This document shows positions 8,501 to 16,258 of a stretch of 42,296 nucleotides of DNA, piece after piece. Below the pieces are notes generated by a model. It saw only the letters and a program-made list of their open reading frames with translations, did not search any database and was not told the origin of the DNA. Both the position numbers and the translations under genes were made by a program. The DNA is from Deltaproteobacteria bacterium (GTDB taxonomy: Bacteria > Desulfobacterota > DSM-4660 > Desulfatiglandales > HGW-15): the NCBI GenBank assembly GCA_019308525.1, contig JAFDIC010000011.1, positions 1-42,296 on the forward strand, in the 5' to 3' direction. Every line of letters starts with the position of its first letter. Position 1 is the stretch's first letter.

Positions 8501-8886
8501 TGTTTGTGAACAATAGGAGGACATGGTATGCCCTCTCTGAATTTGTCCTTGGAATGGTATATGCAAGAATGGCCACCGGACCATTGCCATCTCTGGGGAT
8601 CATGGCGAAGAATATTGGATTCTTGGTAAAAACAGCACCTTTTTCGGCCGGGGAAGCCGAGCAACATTTCCTGGGGGCGATTGATCTCTTGAGAGAGATT
8701 GGAGCGAAGGGGTACCTTGGGCTCGCTTGTCTTCAACTGGGTCTTTTCTATAGGGTCAGAAAAAAGGCCGACCTGGCTCGCAAGTATCTGTCAGAGGCGG
8801 CAAAGATTTGCAAGGAATGTGACGCCCGCATATACTTGCAACAGGCAAAAGAGGCCCTGTCTTCTATTCAGGCGCAGGAAAGCTAA
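5533..8886 (+). CDS. Zinc-ribbon, class III adenylate cyclase, AAA ATPase and TPR fusion protein
   Basis: A 1117-residue cytoplasmic signalling protein. Order: two zinc ribbons (C3/C6/C17/C20 and C28/C31/C42/C45); a class III cyclase domain at about 65-245; a STAND-like ATPase with Walker A GDAGTGKS (293-300) and Walker B VFFLEDLHWAD (416-426); and TPR-like helices to the C-terminus. The catalytic set looks complete: metal ligands D74 and D118, base-selecting K114 and D191 (the Lys/Asp pair of adenylate rather than guanylate cyclases), and transition-state N194 and R198. It probably makes cAMP under control of the ATPase/TPR sensor module. ATG 5533 is chosen because GGGGGAGG lies 8 bases upstream and the ribbon starts directly; an in-frame TTG at 5515 adds six residues without support. 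No cAMP effector is encoded nearby. Confidence 0.88.
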   Translation: MKCPNCRVENPEENRFCRECGTKLLLSCPQCQSEVLTGDKFCGQCGHKLEEVEKAGGIPETEGERKYVTVVFSDLSGYTSMSEKLDPEEVKEIMSRIFGEIAQVVTKYEGFIEKFVGDAVMALFGIPKSHEDDPVRAIRAAREIHDRIEALSPEIEKRIGQPLSMHTGINTGLVVTGEIDRQKGIHGVAGDTVNLASRLEDLAKRGEILVGNDTRRQAEGYFIFESMEPVTVKGKSEPVQVFRVLGPKKRPLTTHRLSGLRADLIGRDVELAELKDAVDGLKQGKGKIFSICGDAGTGKSRLVEEFKATLDLDQIQWFEGHAYPYSQNTPYFPLIDLLNGVFQIDEDDPPEKIRSKIESGIRRLVRDPNDIIPYVGSLYSLDYPETGDVHPEFWKSRLQQSVLKVLVGLAKRRPTVFFLEDLHWADISFVDLLRKACLEIPQPAIVLCVYRPTFSLFTGHQLVSVKDIYREIRLQDLPLSDAQQMLASLLKTESIPADLARLVQYKTEGNPFYLEELVNSLIESEVLVKDNGTWKITKPIGELDISSSIYGIISGRLDRLERQTKRVLQEASVIGRAFLYDIVKKITEVRDRVDSCLNALERLDIIRARSLDPDLEYMFKHPLTQEVVYNGLLKKERQEIHEQIGLVMESLFRERISEFYETLAFHFSKGRSANKAVDYLVKAGEKSLARYSVQEAHEYYKQAYKLLVSKAESIEEDRRRLIDLLNSWAYVYYYLGEAKEFIDLFKTHMDLADSLDDKARRGMFYAWLGIALWLEGRSRDSYEYLRIGLELGEASGDQKVEGYACTWLTWACAELGLFDEGIEYGKRAQRIARSFPSDQYLFFKSLGGISYCNLFKGQVKELLQASQSLLDYGERTSNSRSNVFGHWVDSWGHLMIGDYEAGIRSCEKAVEAALDPFYAIFPLVGLGTACVFNEQFQKAEEVLQEALVFGEKHGIGELLALANMLIGTILIAKGQMKHGLKIFKGAQNTLFVNNRRTWYALSEFVLGMVYARMATGPLPSLGIMAKNIGFLVKTAPFSAGEAEQHFLGAIDLLREIGAKGYLGLACLQLGLFYRVRKKADLARKYLSEAAKICKECDARIYLQQAKEALSSIQAQES

Positions 8887-9046
8887 CGACTACCCGTTCG
8901 CCACGACTTTGATGAGCCCGAAGAAAACTCTTTGCAGAGCGCTCATACACTCGCCGCTTCACTTGCCCGCTCTACAGTGGGCGGCGTATCAAGGAAATTC
9001 CAACCCGGTATCCCGGAAAGCCTAGGGGATGCTAACACTTGAGAGG

Positions 9047-9994
9047 ATGGAAAAGATAAGGGTCGGTATCAGTTCATGCCTGCTGGGCAACCCCGTCCGC
9101 TACGACGGCGGACATGCCCATGATCCTCATTTGTCCAACACCTGGGGGCAATACATGGAATTGGTGCCTGTTTGCCCCGAGTCCGAGGCCGGCCTGGGTG
9201 TGCCACGTGAACCCATGCGTCTCGTGGGCAACGGGAGGCCGCCTCGCCTTGTCACCGTCAACACCGGAAGAGACATGACTCGAAAGATCGAGGCATGGGC
9301 AAGGAAAAGGGTGAGGGAATTAGAGTCCGAAGATCTGTGGGGATTCATTTTCAAGAGCAACTCGCCCAGTTGCGGCATGGCGCGCGTGAAGGAATACACG
9401 GGGAAAGGTTCGCCGGCTAAGAGGGGGGTGGGACTCTTCGCCAGGATCTTCATAGAACACTACCCCCTGGTCCCGTGCGAAGAGGAAACCGGGCTTCATG
9501 ACCCTGCTTCGCGGGAAAACTTTATCGAGCGAGTCTTCACTTTGGGGAGGTGGCGAAGATTCCTGGACCAGGGCAAGGCGCTGATTCGGCTTGTTGAATT
9601 CCACAGGAGGCACAAATACCTCATACTTTCCCACAGCCCGAGACATTACAGGGAGATGGAGGGACTGATAAACGAGGGCAGGAGCACCAGGAGGTCGGAA
9701 GTCCCTGGGCACTACGGGGAGCTGCTGATGAAGGCCCTTTTGTTGAAAGCCACCGTGAGAAAGCATGCCAGGGTTCTTCAGCACATGGTGGGATTGTTGA
9801 AGAGACACATGAGCTCGCAGGAGAAGGAGGTGCTTGCTGATGTTATGAAGTCTTACTCTCAAGGCCTGCTGCCCTTGATTGTCCCACTCACCCTAGTGAA
9901 TCATTACGTGGAGAAATATGACCAGCCTCATCTCAAGGAACAGGTCTATCTCAGGCCCCATCCCCTGGAACTCAAGCTCAGGAACCATGCTTAA
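9047..9994 (+). CDS. DUF523 and DUF1722 domain protein (YbgA-like)
   Basis: A 315-residue protein with an N-terminal DUF523 domain (ISSCLLGNPVRYDGGHAHD near residues 7-25, VPVCPESEAGLGVPREPM near 40-57, SNSPSCGM near 102-109) and a C-terminal helical DUF1722 domain (about 185-310, including RHKYLILSHSPRHYREM). The conserved cysteines in SSCLLG, VCPE and SPSCG suggest metal or thiol chemistry in the first half, but no reaction is proven; YbgA-type proteins are sometimes found near photolyase genes and none is here. ATG 9047 gives the family-typical MEKIRVGISSC start; ATG 9029 would add six residues, with AGGGG abutting it at zero spacing. Neither start has a well-placed ribosome-binding site. 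Confidence 0.85.
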   Translation: MEKIRVGISSCLLGNPVRYDGGHAHDPHLSNTWGQYMELVPVCPESEAGLGVPREPMRLVGNGRPPRLVTVNTGRDMTRKIEAWARKRVRELESEDLWGFIFKSNSPSCGMARVKEYTGKGSPAKRGVGLFARIFIEHYPLVPCEEETGLHDPASRENFIERVFTLGRWRRFLDQGKALIRLVEFHRRHKYLILSHSPRHYREMEGLINEGRSTRRSEVPGHYGELLMKALLLKATVRKHARVLQHMVGLLKRHMSSQEKEVLADVMKSYSQGLLPLIVPLTLVNHYVEKYDQPHLKEQVYLRPHPLELKLRNHA

Positions 9995-10229
9995 TATCAT
10001 ATTTCTTCCCGGGCAGAATGTTGGGCCTTCGAGTCCGGGGGCCGGACAGTATGGTGCGGGTCTCCCAGTGTTTGCAATTTCCCGAGGTGCTGCGAATGAA
10101 ATGATCTCCCGGCAGGATGGATTTTTCTTGACTTTTTCATGGATTAGATATGTACTCTAAACAAACTTGTTTCCATCTCGCTACCTTGCATCCCAAGGAA
10201 CTCTCTTACATGAATACGCAGCAGAAAAT

Positions 10230-10274
10230 GGGCCTATTCCAGTCCCAATAGGCCCGTGCCGCCCTATTGGGACT
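10230..10274 (+). promoter_or_regulatory. Two mutually exclusive hairpins in the 680-base leader region of the SARP-type regulator
   Basis: GGGCCTATT (10230-10238) can pair perfectly with AATAGGCCC (10247-10255). The overlapping segment AGTCCCAATAGG (10241-10252) can instead pair perfectly with CCTATTGGGACT (10263-10274). The shared AATAGG means only one hairpin can form in a transcript, an attenuator-like layout, but no T-run follows, so termination is not indicated. The alternative reading is a DNA site with three inverted CCTATT motifs. The rest of 9995-10673 shows no gene. Confidence 0.5.
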
Positions 10275-10673
10275 TTCCATTCCCGGGGCCGAAAAGGTGA
10301 CATCCGGACAAAAAGGCACAGGATAACTAAAGCTTGCCATGTATCTGGGCCTTCCCATCAGCGTGCGTCATCCATTCTAATTCTCCTACGCCACCAATTC
10401 CAGTGAAGGGAGCAGGAATAGCTTGGGAGCCCCAGTTCCATTGGGAGGTCCGTTATGGCCTGTTTTCCGTCAACACGATCCATGTTGCTCCTGACTTCCG
10501 AATTCTGGCACCTCAATGTCGTTGCCTGGCTGCGGGCCATAGTCCCTTTGAGGGGCGGAGCAAAGCCGGGCCCTCTGGACCCGGATCTTTGTTCTTCAAA
10601 GATTTTCCTGGAAAACAGGCAAGCGTGAAACATGGGGGTGCTTGCAGAGAACGATTGGTCTGAGGGGGGCAGG

Positions 10674-13600
10674 ATGAGACCACCCGGTAATGTTTCCAAA
10701 ATCACTCCACCGCGGCTGCCCAGGATAGTGGAACGTCCACGCCTGATGGAGCGCCTTGAGAGGAGCAGAGACAGACGGCTGATTCTGATCTTGGGCCAGG
10801 CCGCCCAGGGCAAATCCACCCTGGCCGCATCCTTTGTCCAGGCAGATGCCATTCCATCTGCATGGGTGAACCTCGCGAGGGAGGACTCCGATCCCGTCAA
10901 CCTCTATCACTCCATTGTCCACTCCATACAACACGTCATGAGGGATGTCGATCTTTCTCCACTCCTCTCATACCCGAGCATGATAATGGGGCCTCGAGCA
11001 GAGGTCCCCCTTTACAGGGAATGGACCAATGCCATCTCAGAGTTTATCTCTTCGCCCGTCCGGATCGTTTTGGACGGCCTGGATCGTCTGTCACCGGAGG
11101 CCCCGTCATCGAGCTTTCTCAATCTGCTTGTAGAAGAGTTGGGCGAGCCCATACATCTCATTCTGCTTTCCCGGGAACAGCCATCATTTGACCTCCAGGG
11201 CCTGAAAGTCAAACAGCAGGCGGATATACTGACCAACGAGGACCTTGCTTTCAGCTTGGAGGAGTGCAAAGACTTTTTTTGGGAGATCAGAGGACTGCGA
11301 TTCGGCTCAAGATCACTGAAGAGAATACACCAGTTCACCGAAGGCTGGATTGGCGGGTTTATCCTTCTTGCCGAGATACTCGAAGGGATGTCAGAGAATT
11401 CGAGGGAGAAGTATCTCAGGGAGGATATGCCGGATCGGTTCAAAGCAGAGGTATTCCGGTATTTTGCCGAAGAAATTTTTGCCTTTCAACCGATTTCCAT
11501 CCAGGAGTTTCTTGTCAAGACCTCCATCCTGGAATGCATGGACGCGGCGTTTGCAAATGATTTTATGGGATTTGAGGGTGCCGAGGCAATACTCCAGGAG
11601 CTTGTAAGGCGCGGCCTTTTTGTCCACTGTGCCTATGAGGATGCGAGGGGCTGGATCTTTCGTTATCACCAGCTTTTCAGGAGTTTTTTGAAGAGCAGAT
11701 TGAAGGGGAGCTTTTCTGAGAGGGAGAGGCAGTTGATGTTCCTGAAGGCGGCTGTACTCCATGAGGAAAGAGGAGAGCTGGAGGAATCCGTGAAATACTA
11801 TCTCCAGGCCCAGGCCTACTCTTCTGCGGCGTCTGTTATTGAACGGATCGGGATGCGCCTCCTGAAAGAGGGAAGAGGAAGTGATCTCGCCCGCTGGTTA
11901 GAACCCATACCCGAGGATCTCATCCAAAGGAGTGCCTGGCTCCTTTTTCATCTGTCCATGACGAGGCGCTTTAACAGAGCAAGGGAGAATATTCATACCC
12001 TGCGGAGAGCCTTGTCCCTCTTCGTAGAACAAGGCGACCTCCGAGGCGAACTTCTTTGCCTTGCTTCTTTGATTGAGGCCTTAGTCATTTGCGGCCATGA
12101 CCCCGTTCCCATAGCTTTGTTTCTCGACCAGGCCGAAAACCTCTTGCAGACGTCACGTGTGGACCTGCACCCCAGCGAGAGAGCGAACGCCTGGCTCCAG
12201 CTGGGCTTTGCACTTACTGTTAGAGGGAGTAATCCCCGCAAAGGTTTCTGGGCCTGCGAAAATGCATACATGATATCACGAGACACAGGGGATTTCTTCA
12301 TTCAGGTTCATGCCCTGGTCAACGGATTACAGGCCCTCTGCTGGCTGGGCGAGTTCGGGCTGGCTGAAAAAAGATGTAATAGGCTTGAAAAACTGGTGAA
12401 AAAGCATCCAAACGTGGGCGTGCAACTGTTGTATCACACGGCCCGGTGCGAATTGTCCCTTTTCACGGGAGACTTGGAACGGGCGAGAGAGCTTGTTCAA
12501 TTCACGCGGGATGAAGCTGCGGCACAAGGTTTGACCTATCTTTACCCGGTTACACTTCTCTATGACCTTGTGCTGAAGCCTCACCTGGGACGATACAGGG
12601 AGGCGGAAGAGACGGGGAATCGTCTGTTGAGCTTCTCGGCTTCAATCGGCAATTCATTTATGGGCGGCCTGACCCTGTTGCATCTCGGCCGAAATCTCTA
12701 TTTCGAAGGGGAATACCGAAGTGCGAAGGAATTGATCAGACAGTCTCGAGAGCTGTTGTCTTCGGATGAGGCCCGGTCCGAGTACCATTTGGGCCTCGTC
12801 GGTATTTTAGACAGCTTCATCTCCTGTCATCTCCGGGAGGGGGAAGAGACCGAAGTGGATCTCCAGAAGGCTCTGGATTATTTTGTGGGGTTAGCTTGCT
12901 TTGTGGCGGTTGACGGCCACTTCGCAACCGCCCTGATAAGGTGGAACCGTGCCAAGACTGAGGAGGCCGCCAGTCACCTGGAGGCCGGGCTGAAGCTGGC
13001 AGAGGAGAAAGGATACGATCACTTTATGCTTACGAGACCTCACGATCTCCTGGAGATATGCATCCTCGCCCTTCAACTGGAGGTCTACGGCGCCATAGAT
13101 TATGCGGCGCACCTGCTCACCACCCGTCTGGCTCCCCTGGCCCGGCCGGAACTGAAAAGACTCGATGATCATCCCAGTCAGAGGATTCGCGAGAAGGCCT
13201 GGGAGATCAGTCTGGCAATCCACCGCTCAATGCTCCCTCACCTGAGAATAGAGACGCTTGGGGGGTTTCGTGTGTTCCGGGGTGGCTCACTCATGAGAAG
13301 GGAGGACTGGCTGGGGAGCCAGCCCAAAAACCTAATGAAGGCAATTGTTTCCCACGAACCCGACGGGGTCCCAAAGGAGGTGCTGATTGATACCCTCTGG
13401 CCGGAGAGCAGGCCTGAGGCAGCGGAGAAGACCTTTAAGGCCAGCCTTTACCGGCTCCGCAGATCTCTCGAGCCCGACATGGACAAGGTATTCGGTTACT
13501 CCTATGTTCATTTGAAAGACAACCGCGTGTATCTGGACAGGGAGCTATGCGAGGTGGACGTCCATGAATTCCTCTCCTTACTGGAGAGGGGAGGAAGGAG

Positions 13601-13997
13601 AGAGACCGAAGGGGATTTGAAGGGAGCCTTATCCTGCTACAAGAAGGCCATTGAGTTTTACAAGGGTGTTTTTCTCCCGGAGGATCTGTACGCAGGGTGG
13701 CTGGAGCCAGTGAGGCAGGAACTCAAGGGGAAGTATGTGATGACCTTGATGAGAGTTGCGCAGATCTACGAAGATCGCGGGGCGTTGAGCAGGGCGAGCA
13801 GCTTTTGCAGAAAAGCCATTGAGGCGGACCCTTATTTGGAGCCCGCCTATCAACGACTCATGGTCATTTTTTCCCAACTGGGAAAGCGAAATGAGGCCCT
13901 CAAGGTATATGAACGGTGCAAAAGAGCTTTGAAGGAAGGGTTGGACACGGAGCCAGATGAGTTGACGCAGTCCCTCCATAGCAAGATTCTGGAATAA
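10674..13997 (+). CDS. MalT-like ATPase/TPR regulator with C-terminal SARP-type wHTH and BTAD domains
   Basis: A 1107-residue transcriptional regulator. The N-terminal P-loop ATPase has Walker A GQAAQGKS (41-48) and Walker B VRIVLDGLDRL (129-139), followed by a MalT-type helical arm and a long TPR superhelix. From about residue 855 (LRIETLGGFRVFRGG) comes an OmpR-like winged helix, with KASLYRLRRSLEPD as the likely recognition segment, then a bacterial transcriptional activator (BTAD) TPR domain to the end. MalT proteins end in a LuxR-type HTH, so this is a different output module on a similar sensor. ATG 10674 is preferred: GAGGGGGG lies 4 bases upstream. ATG 10632 would add 14 residues with little ribosome-binding signal. 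No target operon is evident; the genes just downstream are signalling proteins on the same strand. Confidence 0.88.
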   Translation: MRPPGNVSKITPPRLPRIVERPRLMERLERSRDRRLILILGQAAQGKSTLAASFVQADAIPSAWVNLAREDSDPVNLYHSIVHSIQHVMRDVDLSPLLSYPSMIMGPRAEVPLYREWTNAISEFISSPVRIVLDGLDRLSPEAPSSSFLNLLVEELGEPIHLILLSREQPSFDLQGLKVKQQADILTNEDLAFSLEECKDFFWEIRGLRFGSRSLKRIHQFTEGWIGGFILLAEILEGMSENSREKYLREDMPDRFKAEVFRYFAEEIFAFQPISIQEFLVKTSILECMDAAFANDFMGFEGAEAILQELVRRGLFVHCAYEDARGWIFRYHQLFRSFLKSRLKGSFSERERQLMFLKAAVLHEERGELEESVKYYLQAQAYSSAASVIERIGMRLLKEGRGSDLARWLEPIPEDLIQRSAWLLFHLSMTRRFNRARENIHTLRRALSLFVEQGDLRGELLCLASLIEALVICGHDPVPIALFLDQAENLLQTSRVDLHPSERANAWLQLGFALTVRGSNPRKGFWACENAYMISRDTGDFFIQVHALVNGLQALCWLGEFGLAEKRCNRLEKLVKKHPNVGVQLLYHTARCELSLFTGDLERARELVQFTRDEAAAQGLTYLYPVTLLYDLVLKPHLGRYREAEETGNRLLSFSASIGNSFMGGLTLLHLGRNLYFEGEYRSAKELIRQSRELLSSDEARSEYHLGLVGILDSFISCHLREGEETEVDLQKALDYFVGLACFVAVDGHFATALIRWNRAKTEEAASHLEAGLKLAEEKGYDHFMLTRPHDLLEICILALQLEVYGAIDYAAHLLTTRLAPLARPELKRLDDHPSQRIREKAWEISLAIHRSMLPHLRIETLGGFRVFRGGSLMRREDWLGSQPKNLMKAIVSHEPDGVPKEVLIDTLWPESRPEAAEKTFKASLYRLRRSLEPDMDKVFGYSYVHLKDNRVYLDRELCEVDVHEFLSLLERGGRRETEGDLKGALSCYKKAIEFYKGVFLPEDLYAGWLEPVRQELKGKYVMTLMRVAQIYEDRGALSRASSFCRKAIEADPYLEPAYQRLMVIFSQLGKRNEALKVYERCKRALKEGLDTEPDELTQSLHSKILE

Positions 13998-14157
13998 ACA
14001 CCGGAGCGTGGTTTTCCCCTTATTTTTTTCCCCACACTCTACTTTACAGTCTTTTTTCTGTTCGCGTCTAGATCGTAAAATTCAATCTTTTTCTCAGTCC
14101 AAAAAATTACCCAAAAATTTCAAATACATAACAAGGCTGTTTTGAAACCTTTCAGAA

Positions 14158-14171
14158 ACCACCAGGGTGGT
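14158..14171. other. Short perfect hairpin or operator-like palindrome
   Basis: ACCACC-AG-GGTGGT is a perfect inverted repeat about 80 bases before the receiver-like gene at 14251, within an AT-rich 253-base gap (13998-14250). Its position suits an operator, but there is no second copy or clear promoter to support that. Confidence 0.3.
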
Positions 14172-14250
14172 AAACATGCCCCTGTAAAGGGTTTCATTGC
14201 CTTCTCTTCAACATACACCTCCTGATGGGCCAAAAAGGAGGGGGCTGGTC

Positions 14251-14730
14251 ATGAAGAATTCCACTCCAAAGCACAGGAAAGTACTCTTTTTGGGAAGGGA
14301 AATGGGCATGCTCAATCCAGTAGCACAACAGCTTCGGGTGGATTGTCCTCAAATCCAGGTCTACCTGGCTTCTACCCACTATGATGGGCTTCAGTTGCTT
14401 CTTTCCCTCTCCTTTGATTTGTTCATTCCAGAGCTTGGGACCCGGCCGGGTACTGATCTCATTGAGCTCGCACTGAAACGCCAGGTCCCGGTGCTGGTCA
14501 TTTTGAACGGCAGGGAGCCTCCTGGTTTCCGTGAGAGTCTTGGCTCCTGGAAAGTAAGGGCACTCTCTTGCCAGCAAGACATCCAGGAAGTGGTCCGTCA
14601 GATCGAGAAGGTCTTGGCACTCCAATGTCTGTCAAGGTGGAGGCGCCTGCTGGGAGCCATGGGCAAGTTCCCGGCCTGGGCCATCTACAAGATGTCTCCC
14701 GGAAAGCCGGGTAACACCTGGTGCAACTGA
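14251..14730 (+). CDS. Degenerate receiver-like protein
   Basis: A 159-residue protein whose alternating strands and helices look like a response-regulator receiver domain: KVLFLGREMGMLNPVAQQL as strand 1/helix 1, then a hydrophobic strand LSFDLFIPELG where receivers have the phospho-acceptor Asp. The acidic pocket after strand 1 is missing (GREM rather than DDE) and the acceptor position reads Glu or Pro, so phosphorylation is unlikely. A helical tail follows, ending in a Trp/Cys-containing C-terminus. The ATG at 14251 has AAGGAGGGGG 6 bases upstream, a strong ribosome-binding site; a frame extension to 14197 is unsupported. It lies 100 bases before a GAF gene on the same strand. It could be an adaptor for the neighbouring signalling proteins; that is inference. 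Confidence 0.6.
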   Translation: MKNSTPKHRKVLFLGREMGMLNPVAQQLRVDCPQIQVYLASTHYDGLQLLLSLSFDLFIPELGTRPGTDLIELALKRQVPVLVILNGREPPGFRESLGSWKVRALSCQQDIQEVVRQIEKVLALQCLSRWRRLLGAMGKFPAWAIYKMSPGKPGNTWCN

Positions 14731-14830
14731 TCCGGGCCTTTGCTTGTCAACGGACGGATAAACTCGTTTCCCGGGGTGTTAGGCCTTACTCATAGGGGTC
14801 ATCCGGTTTGATGGGAAAGGGGGTGGAATC

Positions 14831-15460
14831 ATGGAACATATCGAAATTGTCTATGAAAGAACCCTCCAGGAAATCCAAGAAGCCGTCTATTCGACCTTTA
14901 GCCTTCAGGAGATCCTTGCCCTGGTGGTCGAAAAGACAACTCTGGCGCTAAAGATTCCGGGTTGCAGTTTGTTTGTCCTGGGCGAGGATGGTGAGGAGAT
15001 AAAAGCAATGGCCAGCCATGGTCTGGGTGAGAGCTACCTGAACGAAGCCCATGTCCGTGCGGACAGGAGCATCTCCGAAACATTTCAGGGCAAAGCGGTT
15101 TTGATCACCGATGGGGCTGAAGGCCCTCCCACCCAGTATCCACAGGCTGCCAAGCGCGTCGGGACCGGGCCTATCCTGTCTTTGCCTCTCTGTGTGAATC
15201 AAAAAGTGATTGGTGTCCTGGTGCTCTATTCCGGGGAAGAACAAGCTTTCTCCAATGAAGCGATAAATTTCGTAAAGACTCTGTCCGAGAAATGCATTCC
15301 AGCAATTCAGAATGCCCGCCTCTACGATGCGGTTGCAGATAGGCATGAGACCATAACGAACGATGTGTGGAAATGGTTTAGGGTTGATGCGGTCTTGCAA
15401 GCTTCCGGCCCTTCGGCCGTCCAATCGCTCCCTACAGCCAAACGTCAAATCCGGCTCTAG
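14831..15460 (+). CDS. GAF domain protein, possibly the broken front half of a sensor-cyclase
   Basis: A 209-residue protein. Residues about 15-165 form a GAF domain: TFSLQEILALVVEKTTLAL, CSLFVLGEDGEEIKAMASHG, ISETFQGKAVLI, ILSLPLCVNQKVIGVLVLYS and FVKTLSEKCIPAIQNARLYD. The last 40 residues resemble no domain. ATG 14831 is preceded by AAAGGGGG at usable spacing. The stop at 15458-15460 lies 30 bases before the truncated diadenylate cyclase in another frame, and that second frame is open from 15388, so the two overlap by about 70 bases of open frame. A single-base indel could have separated one GAF-cyclase protein, although part of the cyclase domain is also missing. As it stands this is a free GAF sensor of unknown ligand. 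Confidence 0.75.
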   Translation: MEHIEIVYERTLQEIQEAVYSTFSLQEILALVVEKTTLALKIPGCSLFVLGEDGEEIKAMASHGLGESYLNEAHVRADRSISETFQGKAVLITDGAEGPPTQYPQAAKRVGTGPILSLPLCVNQKVIGVLVLYSGEEQAFSNEAINFVKTLSEKCIPAIQNARLYDAVADRHETITNDVWKWFRVDAVLQASGPSAVQSLPTAKRQIRL

Positions 15461-15489
15461 CAAAGAGAACACCTGCGACTGAAGTCTTA

Positions 15490-16191
15490 TTGAGCATATT
15501 TCAAAAGGAATCCCCGCTACATGACGGGGCCGTTGTCATCAGCGAAGGACAAATAGTCCTTGTATCCTGCTACCTCCCCCTGAGTTCTTCTGACAGGGTC
15601 CCCAAGGAGATGGGCACAAGGCACAGGGCAGCGCTCGGCCTTTCAGAAAAATGCGATGCATGGGTGGTTGTAGTTTCAGAAGAAAGAGGTAGTGTGTCCA
15701 TTGCAAGGCGCGGCCAACTCATGGGGATAGAAAGGGAGGAGACCCTTTCCAGCCTAATCAATGAAGCCCTTATGCCGGTGGCCGCCCAGAAGGAAGAATG
15801 GTGGAAAAATATTCGTTCATTGATAATACATCAATGGCCGATAAAGGTAAGCAGCCTTGTCCCGGTTACTCTCCTGTGGTTACTACTTGCAGGCCAGCAG
15901 GATTTCGAAAGGAGCTTCGAGGTGCCTCTCGAATTGAGGAATATTCCCGAAAAAATGCAGGTCCTGGAGCCCATAAAGCCACAGATAAGGATCACGGCCA
16001 GGGGTCTGCGCAAGGACGCAAGCACCTTGAGCGGGAGGAATGTTCATGTCCAGCTGGATCTGTCCCTAGCAAGGTATGGAAGGAGGGTCTTCACAATCAC
16101 GAGGGACCAGATATTTCTGCCAAATGACAGAATCCAGGTAGTGAAGATCGAGCCAGCCGAGATTTTATTCAAATTCAAAGAAGGCCTTTGA
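15490..16191 (+). CDS. N-terminally incomplete diadenylate cyclase (DisA_N) with membrane segment and YbbR domain
   Basis: The reading frame carries the second half of a diadenylate cyclase domain, the enzyme class that makes c-di-AMP from two ATP. Visible are SPLHDGAVV with the DGA motif (residues 12-14 from the TTG) and GTRHRAALGLSE with RHR (44-46). A hydrophobic segment at about 117-135 (SSLVPVTLLWLLLAG) and one YbbR domain (about 140-230) follow, combining in one chain what CdaA and CdaR/YbbR usually supply separately. The first half of the catalytic domain is absent: homology-like sequence begins only at ATEVLLSIF, upstream of which the frame is open to 15388 but unrelated. The TTG at 15490 is a guess; there is no ATG and only a weak GAAG upstream. 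This may be a decaying gene or a product of recombination. Confidence 0.62.
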   Translation: MSIFQKESPLHDGAVVISEGQIVLVSCYLPLSSSDRVPKEMGTRHRAALGLSEKCDAWVVVVSEERGSVSIARRGQLMGIEREETLSSLINEALMPVAAQKEEWWKNIRSLIIHQWPIKVSSLVPVTLLWLLLAGQQDFERSFEVPLELRNIPEKMQVLEPIKPQIRITARGLRKDASTLSGRNVHVQLDLSLARYGRRVFTITRDQIFLPNDRIQVVKIEPAEILFKFKEGL

Positions 16192-16258
16192 GGTAGACAT
16201 TGAAAACCCCTGTCACCCCCCTGGAAGGGAAAGGACAGGCAGGGTTTGAACGAATCTC

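Noticed and set aside
8699..9025. 108-codon open frame overlapping the end of the cyclase gene
   Set aside because: Out-of-frame shadow of the cyclase C-terminus with no recognisable domain.
10241..10274. Rho-independent terminator
   Set aside because: A perfect 12-bp stem, but followed by TTCCATTCC rather than a T-run.
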